From contig CAKZOY010000562.1 in NCBI GenBank assembly GCA_937138275.1, positions 1-11,925 on the forward strand: 11,925 nucleotides of DNA, written 5' to 3'. Below, one piece after another: positions 6,457-11,925 of the stretch (its first letter is position 1; every line of letters starts with the position of its first letter). The notes under the pieces were generated by a model. It was not told the DNA's origin. It saw only the letters and a program-made list of their open reading frames with translations, and searched no databases. This DNA is from an uncultured Chloroflexota bacterium (lineage in GTDB: Bacteria > Chloroflexota > Anaerolineae > B4-G1 > DUEL01). Made by a program: the position numbers and the translations under genes.

Positions 6457-7299
6457 TTACAGCGGGTCTTCTTCCGATTCCAGGTCGGAGGATTCGGGGG
6501 GGACGGTGGGGAAGGTGTATCCCACTCCGCGCATATTGACGATGTAGCGGGGGTGAGTCGGGTCTGGCTCCAATTTGCGCCGCAGGCGCCGGATGTGGAC
6601 GCGAACGATGGCCCGGGCGCCCCACGGATCGGTCTCATATCCCTGGGCCTGCCGAACCAGTTGCTGAGGACTGCAAACCTGGTCCGCATGTTCCATCAGG
6701 TAGGAGAGGAGTTTGAACTCCGTGGGCGTCAGGTCCACCGACCGGTTCCGGACCCAGACCAGATGCCGCTCCCGGTCCAGCCGGACGTCCTGGACCTCCA
6801 GATACCGTTCTGCTGTGGGGGAGGGTGGGGGGGGAGGGGAATCCGATTTTTCAATCGCCCGAAGTTCCGAAAGGGTCTGCTCCAGGCGGGAGACCAGTTC
6901 CCGTCGCTGGTGTTCCTGGTAGCGCTTGTTCAGACCCTTGCGGACACTTTCTAATATTTGGGGGATCGGGCAGGGTTTGAGCAGATAATCGTGGGCCCCT
7001 CGTCGCAGGGCCTGGATGGCGGTCTCCAGCGTGCCGAAAGCGGTGAGCAGGATGATGACGGTATCCCGGGAGCGCTGTTGAACGGCCTCGGTCAGTTGCA
7101 GGCCGTCCATGCCGGGCATCTTGATGTCCAGGACCATCAGGTCAAAGGGAGGGTTCCGGGTAATAATGTCCAGCGCCTCTTCGCCGCTGGCCGCGATGGT
7201 GACATCGTACCCCTCCAGGCGCAGGAGTTCGGCCAGAGAGATGCGCGTGGTCGCCTCGTCATCTACTACCAGTATGCGGGGGGAGCGAGTCTCTGGCAT
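6457..7299 (-). CDS. Response regulator, receiver plus OmpR-type winged helix
   Basis: This 280-residue transcription regulator has an N-terminal receiver domain (about 7-125) with acidic residues Asp13/Asp14, phosphoacceptor Asp58 (VLDIKMPG), Thr86 and Lys108. After a helical, probably coiled-coil linker and a polyproline stretch (about 154-160, SPPPPPSP) comes an OmpR/PhoB-type winged helix (about 168-265), with TPTEFKLLSYL and the typical end RGVGYTF. It is about 50 residues longer than usual OmpR regulators because of the linker, and its receiver resembles NtrC-type receivers (LLTAFGTLETAIQALRRGA). The ATG has a GAGGTG site about 6 nt upstream. It starts 26 nt after the kinase gene, so the kinase is its likely partner. 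Target genes are unknown. Confidence 0.93.
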   Translation of the reverse strand: MPETRSPRILVVDDEATTRISLAELLRLEGYDVTIAASGEEALDIITRNPPFDLMVLDIKMPGMDGLQLTEAVQQRSRDTVIILLTAFGTLETAIQALRRGAHDYLLKPCPIPQILESVRKGLNKRYQEHQRRELVSRLEQTLSELRAIEKSDSPPPPPSPTAERYLEVQDVRLDRERHLVWVRNRSVDLTPTEFKLLSYLMEHADQVCSPQQLVRQAQGYETDPWGARAIVRVHIRRLRRKLEPDPTHPRYIVNMRGVGYTFPTVPPESSDLESEEDPL

Positions 7300-7325
7300 A
7301 GTTCACCTCTACAGATTTCCAGAAA

Positions 7326-8963
7326 TCAGTGCGGGGGAACCGGAAGGCGCACGACAAAAGTGGCCCCCTGTCCGGGCTGGCTGGAGACCTCAATGGCGCC
7401 GCCGTGTCGCTCTACAATCCCGTAACTGATCGCCAGCCCCAGACCGGTGCCGCTGGGTTTGGTGGTGTAAAAGGGTTCAAAGATATGGGCGATCTGCTCT
7501 GCCGTCAGGCCGGGACCGGAATCCCGAAAGGCGACCAGGATCCAGCGCCGGTCCTCCGTCAAAAGGGTGCCGATACGCAGGTCCCCGCCCTCCGGCATCG
7601 CATCTGTGGCATTGATGATGATGTTCAGGAAAACCTGGGCTAACTGGTCGGGGACGGCGGGGATGAGGGGAAGTCCTTCCGCCAGGTGGGTATGAACCTG
7701 AATATGAGCATGCTGGAGCCGCTTGTCGGCAATCGCCAGGGCGTCTTGAAGGACCCGATTCACATCGGTCTGAATGATGCCCCCCTTGGAGGGCCGGTAG
7801 AACTCCAGCATTCGCTGGACGATTTCTATCAGTCGCTCCACTTCTTTCCGGGCCATATCCAGGTATTCGCTCCGTTTCTCCGAAGGGAGACGGTCCGTCA
7901 TCGCCAGATGGATGGTGTTGTGGATGGCCTGAAGCGGGTTGTTGATTTCGTGGGCGAGGGAGGCCGCCAGGCGGCCGATCGCGGCCATCTTTTCGGCCTG
8001 AATGAGTTGGGCCTGGGAACGTTCCAGGGCCCGGGCGAAATCCGCCAGTTCGGCGTACAACTGGGCGTTTTCCACCGCCGCGGCGACGGAACCGGCAAGG
8101 GTCTGGAGAAGGTCCCGGTCTGTTTCGGTGAAAGGGCCGTTTCGTTTGTCTATCAATTCCAGCGCGCCGATGACCCGTTCCCGAATCAGGAGCGGAACGC
8201 ACAGGACGGCGCGAGAATCTGCTCCCTTTCCGTCTATGCCCGGAGCGAAGATGAGGTCGTGGGGCACGTCGTTGGTGAGGTAGGGTTGTTCTGTGGTCAC
8301 TACGTGGCGGAGGATGCTCCGGTCCGGCGGCAGGGGTTGACCGATGTGCGGGTGCTCCTCCGGGATGGATTTGCGGAAAATCATCTCCCCGGTTTCCTCG
8401 TCCATCAATACCAGGACCGCAGCGTCTACCGGGAGGATTCGGCAGATCCCCGCCATTGTCGCGGCAAGCACTTCTTCCAGGTCCAGGCTGGAGATGATGT
8501 GGCGGCTGATTTCGGTGAGGAGAGCCAGTTCCCGGTTGCGCTGGCGCAGAACCTGTTCGGTGTCGCGCATCCGCATGATGACCTGGATGCGGGCGATGAG
8601 TTCGCGGGGATCAAAGGGTTTCGTGAGGTAGTCGTCGGCCCCCATCCCCAGCCCCATGGTTTTATCGGTGATGGAGGTGAGGGCTGTGGTCACAATGATG
8701 GATGTGGTGGCTAACAGAGGGTCCGCCTTCATGCGGGAAATGACTTCGTAGCCACTCATCCCGGGCATCAGGATGTCCAGCAGCAGGACATCCACCGGCC
8801 GGTCAGAGGCGTTTTCCCGCTGCAGTATCGCCAGCGTCTCTTCGCCGGAGCGCGCTTCCAGCACTTCGCATCTTGCTAATTGCAGGACTTCCCGGATCAG
8901 ACCTGCGATCTGGAGGTCATCGTCGGCGATAAGAATTTTGGGGATGTGATCGCTCTCGCCCAT
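7326..8963 (-). CDS. Hybrid sensor: receiver-GAF-histidine kinase
   Basis: This 545-residue soluble protein starts with a receiver domain (about 9-125; Asp14-16, phosphoacceptor Asp63, Thr92, Lys115). A coiled linker leads into a GAF domain (about 155-300, with CVPLLIRERVIGALEL), followed by a histidine kinase. The H-box His338 is in LAHEINNP, the N-box asparagine is in NIIINATDAM, and the G-boxes are DSGPGL and GTGLGLAIS. There are no membrane segments or signal peptide, so the input is cytoplasmic: phosphorylation of the receiver and a ligand or redox state at GAF. The kinase probably phosphorylates the regulator encoded 26 nt downstream. The ATG has no clear Shine-Dalgarno site. It follows clpP by 87 nt and a strong hairpin. 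Confidence 0.95.
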   Translation of the reverse strand: MGESDHIPKILIADDDLQIAGLIREVLQLARCEVLEARSGEETLAILQRENASDRPVDVLLLDILMPGMSGYEVISRMKADPLLATTSIIVTTALTSITDKTMGLGMGADDYLTKPFDPRELIARIQVIMRMRDTEQVLRQRNRELALLTEISRHIISSLDLEEVLAATMAGICRILPVDAAVLVLMDEETGEMIFRKSIPEEHPHIGQPLPPDRSILRHVVTTEQPYLTNDVPHDLIFAPGIDGKGADSRAVLCVPLLIRERVIGALELIDKRNGPFTETDRDLLQTLAGSVAAAVENAQLYAELADFARALERSQAQLIQAEKMAAIGRLAASLAHEINNPLQAIHNTIHLAMTDRLPSEKRSEYLDMARKEVERLIEIVQRMLEFYRPSKGGIIQTDVNRVLQDALAIADKRLQHAHIQVHTHLAEGLPLIPAVPDQLAQVFLNIIINATDAMPEGGDLRIGTLLTEDRRWILVAFRDSGPGLTAEQIAHIFEPFYTTKPSGTGLGLAISYGIVERHGGAIEVSSQPGQGATFVVRLPVPPH

Positions 8964-9010
8964 TTCGGAAAACCGGCGACCCTTGTCACCGCCAGCGATG
9001 GGGAATCCGG

Positions 9011-9047
9011 GGAATTGCAGCAGGCATAAGGCGCCTGCTGCAATTCC
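9011..9047 (-). terminator. Perfect 15-bp hairpin right after clpP
   Basis: Positions 9011-9025 and 9033-9047 are exact reverse complements with a 7-nt loop. The stem begins 3 nt after the clpP stop codon. No T-run follows on the minus strand, so it may stabilise the clpP mRNA 3' end or act as a partial terminator that lowers expression of the kinase gene downstream. Confidence 0.5.
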
Positions 9048-9050
9048 TGT

Positions 9051-9662
9051 TTACGGGGACTTTTTCCCGGTCTCCGGCGGATGGAGGACGCTGTCAATGA
9101 TGCCGTACTGGACGGCCTGCTCCGCGGTCATATAGAAGTCCCGGTCGGTGAACCGTTCTATCTTCTCGTCGGAGAGGCCGGTATGCTTTTTCAGCAGCTC
9201 GTTTAATAATGCCCGCTGGCGGAGGATTTCCCGCGCGGCGATCTCTATGTCGGTGGCCTGACCCTCCACACCGCCCAGGGGCTGGTGAAGGTGGATGGTG
9301 GCGTGGGGAAGGGCGAAGCGGCGGCCCTTGGTCCCCGCGGTCAGCAGGACGGTAGCCATGCTGGCAGCCATCCCGACCGCGATGGTGGAGATGGGCGCCC
9401 GGATCAGTTGCATCGTGTCGTAGATCGCCAGTCCAGCCGGAATAAGGCCACCCGGGGAATGAATGTAGAGGGAAATTTCCCTTTCCGGGTCTTCCCGGTC
9501 CAGGAATAGCAACTGGGCAATGATCAGATTGGCAATCTGGTCGGTGATTGGGGTGCCCAGAAAGACAATGCGTTCTCGCAGAAGCAGGGAGAAAATGTCA
9601 TAGGCGCGTTCTCCCCGGCTGGTGGATTCAATGACCATCGGGATCAGGTTATGGGGTCTCAC
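9051..9662 (-). CDS. clpP: ATP-dependent Clp protease proteolytic subunit
   Basis: ClpP is the serine peptidase chamber that degrades proteins delivered by Clp ATPases such as ClpX or ClpC. The 203-residue protein has an intact catalytic triad: Ser101 in GMAASMA, His126 in HLHQPLGG and Asp175 in TDRDFY. The substrate-binding segment SPGG and the usual N-terminus (IPMVIESTSRGERAYDIFS) are present. Its ATG at 9660-9662 lies inside the end of tig, overlapping by 14 nt, so translation is probably coupled. No ClpX gene follows; the next gene is a sensor kinase. Confidence 0.97.
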   Translation of the reverse strand: MRPHNLIPMVIESTSRGERAYDIFSLLLRERIVFLGTPITDQIANLIIAQLLFLDREDPEREISLYIHSPGGLIPAGLAIYDTMQLIRAPISTIAVGMAASMATVLLTAGTKGRRFALPHATIHLHQPLGGVEGQATDIEIAAREILRQRALLNELLKKHTGLSDEKIERFTDRDFYMTAEQAVQYGIIDSVLHPPETGKKSP

Positions 9663-10980
9663 GACTTCCTCCTGTGACGGGTTCCGGGAGGGGTTCTCCG
9701 CGGGCGATGGCGAGCAATCGTCCTATTGCTTTCTCGTAGAGAAGGCGGTCAACTAAGGAATCCCGGTTTTGGGGAGCGCGCAGGACGTTGCGCAGTTCCT
9801 GCGCCTGGTCTTCTTCCAGGTCCTGCGTGATGTCCTGGATGCGTTGTTCCACCTCTTCATCGCTCACGGTCAGTCCCTCGGCGCGGACAAGTTCCTGCAG
9901 AACCAGCGCATGGCGAATTTCTTTATCGGCTATCGGACGAAGGCGTTCGTGCAGGTCTTCCAGGGTTTGCCCGGTGACCTTCAGATAATCCTCCAAGGTC
10001 ATACGCTCATTTTCCTGGATCCTCCGCCCGACCCGTTGGGTGAGCGCTTCCAGTTGCTCCCTCATCATAGATGACGGATACTCTACCTCTGCCTGGCTCA
10101 CCAGTTTTTCCATCACGTCCCGGGTGTATGTTTCCTTTGCGGCATTTTCTTTGATCTCCAGCAGGTGCTGGCGGATATCGTCCTTCAGTTCGGCCAGGCT
10201 GTGGAAAGGGCCAACCGTGCGCGCCAGGTCATCGTCCAGATCGGGCAGGATTTGCTGGTAGAGTCCCAGGAGACGAACGCGGAACTCCGCTTCCTCCGAC
10301 GGTTGACCCTGGGGCATCTTCATGCGGAAGGTGCGCTCCTCCCCTGGCATCATCCCTTCCAGGGCGGCGTAGAAGCCCGGGGCCGGGTAGGTATCTTCCG
10401 GGTCCAGGGGAACATCTGCCTCCTCATCTTTCAGGAAGAGTTGACCGTCGTCGGTGTGTCCTTCTACCTCAATCCGCAGGATATCCCCCGGTTGAGCGCC
10501 CCGACCCTCTATCGGTTCCAGGATGGCATGCTTTCGGCGGAGGTCTTCCAGGACTTCCCGGATTTCATGCTCCGTTACTTCCACTGAGGGGGGCTCTACC
10601 CGCAGCGCGCGATAGTCGCCGAGGCGAACGACGGGCGGCAGGGGTAGGGTGAAGGCGAACTGCATCGGCTGGAGCTGGACGTTTTCCAGCGTCGCCGGGC
10701 CGAAGGGCTGAAGGCCTTCCTGTTCCACCGCGGCCTGATAGACCTCCCGGGTCAGTTCGTCGGCGACCTGTTCCCGAAGACGGGTCTCGCCGTACCGCTG
10801 GAGAATAACGTTGTAGGGGACTTTCCCTTTCCGGAAACCCGGGATGGTGACCTTTTCCGAAATCTCCCGGGCGACCCGGCGCATTTCCTGCTGGACGCGT
10901 TCCTCGGGAATGCCCACAGTTAATCGGATTTCTCGCGTTCCTGCCGGTTCTTTTGTGACCGATATGGCCGATTTTTCCAT
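9649..10980 (-). CDS. tig: Trigger factor, ribosome-associated chaperone
   Basis: Trigger factor binds the ribosome exit site and shields nascent chains. The 443-residue protein has an N-terminal ribosome-binding domain with signature GFRKGKVP at 48-55, a middle FKBP-type PPIase-like domain (about 150-240, around QPGDILRIEVEG), and a helical C-terminal chaperone domain. The start is the ATG at 10978-10980, with GGAG about 7 nt upstream. A longer open frame to 11085 would run into the tRNA-Leu gene and is rejected. It overlaps clpP by 14 nt in the common tig-clpP arrangement. No separate promoter is clear between tRNA-Leu and tig, so they may be transcribed together. Confidence 0.96.
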   Translation of the reverse strand: MEKSAISVTKEPAGTREIRLTVGIPEERVQQEMRRVAREISEKVTIPGFRKGKVPYNVILQRYGETRLREQVADELTREVYQAAVEQEGLQPFGPATLENVQLQPMQFAFTLPLPPVVRLGDYRALRVEPPSVEVTEHEIREVLEDLRRKHAILEPIEGRGAQPGDILRIEVEGHTDDGQLFLKDEEADVPLDPEDTYPAPGFYAALEGMMPGEERTFRMKMPQGQPSEEAEFRVRLLGLYQQILPDLDDDLARTVGPFHSLAELKDDIRQHLLEIKENAAKETYTRDVMEKLVSQAEVEYPSSMMREQLEALTQRVGRRIQENERMTLEDYLKVTGQTLEDLHERLRPIADKEIRHALVLQELVRAEGLTVSDEEVEQRIQDITQDLEEDQAQELRNVLRAPQNRDSLVDRLLYEKAIGRLLAIARGEPLPEPVTGGSRETP

Positions 10981-11007
10981 TCTCTTTCTCCACGAAGTGT
11001 TCGGGTT

Positions 11008-11038
11008 TTGCGGCAAGAGGCGGACCACATTGCCGCAA
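11008..11038 (-). promoter_or_regulatory. 9-bp inverted repeat between tRNA-Leu and tig
   Basis: Positions 11008-11016 (ttgcggcaa) and 11030-11038 (ttgccgcaa) are exact reverse complements around a 13-nt spacer, in the 65-nt gap between the tRNA 3' end and tig. There is no T-run after it. It could be an RNA processing site separating the tRNA from the tig mRNA, an attenuator or a binding site. Confidence 0.35.
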
Positions 11039-11045
11039 GAGACTG

Positions 11046-11128
11046 TGGGGAAGGCGGGACTCGAACCCGCACGGGATGATCCCACGTGATCCTAAGTCAC
11101 GCTCGTCTGCCCATTCCGACACTTCCCC
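11046..11128 (-). tRNA. tRNA-Leu (anticodon TAG)
   Basis: The minus strand gives an 83-nt tRNA with the long variable arm of class II tRNAs. The acceptor stem GGGGAAG (11128-11122) pairs with CTTCCCC (11053-11047), and the discriminator is A at 11046. The anticodon loop CTTAGGA holds TAG, reading CUA. The T-arm is GCGGG-TTCGAGT-CCCGC, and CCA is not encoded. Confidence 0.95.
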
Positions 11129-11138
11129 AGCAGGGAGT

Positions 11139-11167
11139 ATTATAAACCGAAGCGGGGTTTCCGGCAA
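11139..11167 (-). promoter_or_regulatory. Promoter of tRNA-Leu, perhaps also tig-clpP
   Basis: On the minus strand -35 TTGCCG (11162-11167), a 17-nt spacer and a perfect -10 TATAAT (11139-11144) place a start near 11132, about 4 nt before the tRNA. Because no other clear promoter precedes tig, this one may also feed tig-clpP. Confidence 0.8.
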
Positions 11168-11244
11168 GGGGCATTCACCGGGGCGGGCTTGCGCAGGGAA
11201 GATTCCGGCGACGGAAAGTCGCCTCTGGAGAGCCTTCGGCCGAC

Positions 11245-11262
11245 GGTCGGCCTGCGCCGACC
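11245..11262. repeat. Short GC hairpin in the spacer before tRNA-Leu
   Basis: Positions 11245-11251 (ggtcggc) and 11256-11262 (gccgacc) form a perfect 7-bp stem with a 4-nt loop. A second 6-bp stem (11207-11212 with 11218-11223) lies nearby. Both sit between the PAS-like gene stop and the tRNA-Leu promoter and could end transcription of that gene, though neither has a T-run. Confidence 0.3.
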
Positions 11263-11321
11263 GATTAGGCCGTACAATATCCCCATCGGGGGACTCCCGT
11301 AAGTGCGGGTCCAATCAGGGA

Positions 11322-11744
11322 TTACCGGCGCTCCGCCAGCCGCCGGGCAATGTGATGAAGCATTAGGCGCCAGGAAATGGAGCGTTTCTCCAGCAATCCG
11401 GCCACCGCCGGGTCCAGCGATGAGGGTTTCTCTTCCATCCATCCCAGCCAGGGCTCCAGTTTCTGGACGTCCAGACTCTTCAGCGCCTCGGCGGCCGCAG
11501 CAGGCGAAGGAAACCGGTAGGATTGAGACCAGACCCCCGCAAGGTATTCGCCGGAGAGGGAGATGGCGGAGCCGTCCACGTTAAGAATAACTTGCGGGGG
11601 CCGCTTCCCACGGGCTTCGGCGCGATCCTCCGCCAATCGGCGGGCCCAGGGTTCGTCGGGCAGGGGGGCGGGGACGGTTCGGAGGCCTAACAGGCGGCGG
11701 GCGTAGCGGTTGGCATACCGGCAGACCCCTCCCCGACTCACCAC
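11322..11744 (-). CDS. PAS-like N-terminus protein of unknown function, start unresolved
   Basis: From the GTG at 11742-11744 the frame gives 140 residues. The first part (SRGGVCRYANRYARRLLG) reads like the first half of a PAS sensor domain. The PAS-like pattern continues upstream in the same frame (LENVPFGWIVV, about 11771-11739), so the GTG is probably internal. The heptamer array farther upstream has no stop on this strand and no ATG, GTG or TTG, so the frame stays open to the window edge. I do not recognise the rest (about residues 40-140), and no kinase, GGDEF or other output domain is seen. It may be the end of a larger protein, or a gene broken by the repeat array. Confidence 0.5.
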   Translation of the reverse strand: MVSRGGVCRYANRYARRLLGLRTVPAPLPDEPWARRLAEDRAEARGKRPPQVILNVDGSAISLSGEYLAGVWSQSYRFPSPAAAAEALKSLDVQKLEPWLGWMEEKPSSLDPAVAGLLEKRSISWRLMLHHIARRLAERR

Positions 11745-11777
11745 GATCCACCCGAAGGGGACATTTTCCAGAGGAGC

Positions 11778-11925
11778 AGATAGCAGGTAGCGGGTAGCAG
11801 GTAGCAGATAGCAGGTAGCGGGTAGCAGGTAGCAGGTAGCGGGTAGCAGGTAGCGGGCAGCAGGTAGCAGGTAGCAGGTAGGGGGTAGCAGGTAGCGGGT
11901 AGCGGGTAGCAGGTAGCGGGTAGCA
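11778..11925. repeat. Heptanucleotide tandem repeat array, at least 21 units
   Basis: Twenty-one contiguous 7-bp units of consensus RGGTAGC run from 11778 to 11924 and continue past the window edge. Variation is almost all purine transitions at positions 1 and 3, with one gggcagc and one aggtagg unit. Units 1-4 and 5-8 are identical 28-bp blocks, which shows higher-order duplication. On the minus strand every frame is stop-free and encodes cycles of about ATRYLLP; on the plus strand each unit carries a TAG. Confidence 0.95.

Noticed and set aside
7686..8714. Plus-strand open frame of 342 residues
   Set aside because: It is the antisense of the GAF and kinase regions and shows no protein family features.
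10981..11085. N-terminal extension of trigger factor to 11085
   Set aside because: The extra 35 residues run through the tRNA-Leu gene and lack trigger factor similarity; the ATG at 10980 has a good ribosome binding site and the normal family start.
11778..11925. CRISPR array
   Set aside because: The units are 7 bp, contiguous and without unique spacers, so this is a simple tandem repeat.

Overview
All ten confident protein genes, two tRNAs and a probable 55-residue small gene lie on the minus strand, so transcription runs from high to low coordinates. The DNA is GC-rich with ordinary Shine-Dalgarno sites and sigma70-like promoters. The gene set (tig-clpP, a DUF4388 protein beside a CvnD/MglA-like GTPase, a receiver-GAF-histidine kinase) suggests a chromosomal region of a Chloroflexota bacterium, perhaps Anaerolineae. 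That placement is inferred from gene content only.

Right part (11925 to 9000). A stop-free array of 7-bp tandem repeats fills the last 148 bases and runs in frame into a PAS-like gene of unknown function. Next comes tRNA-Leu(TAG) with its own promoter, then trigger factor (tig) and clpP, which overlap by 14 nt. clpP is followed 3 nt after its stop by a perfect 15-bp hairpin.

Middle part (8963 to 5496). A receiver-GAF-histidine kinase is followed by a receiver/OmpR-type response regulator, a Roadblock/LC7-like protein and a very basic 55-residue ORF with a strong ribosome binding site. Then come tRNA-Glu(TTC), its promoter and a clear intrinsic terminator.

Left part (5484 to 1). A strong promoter with a dyad over its -35 box precedes a sugar epimerase, a DinB-family protein, xpt and guaA, which are closely spaced and probably one operon. 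Xpt makes XMP from xanthine and GuaA converts XMP to GMP, so these two form a guanine nucleotide salvage pair. A near-consensus promoter right after the guaA stop drives a DUF4388 (PATAN) protein and a small Ras-like GTPase, whose stop and start codons abut. The last 278 bases hold no gene but two perfect long palindromes.

Taken together, the window has parts of a bacterial GTPase/Roadblock signalling system (GTPase, PATAN adaptor, Roadblock protein, sensor kinase, response regulator) spread over two transcription units, with protein-folding, proteolysis and purine salvage genes between them.
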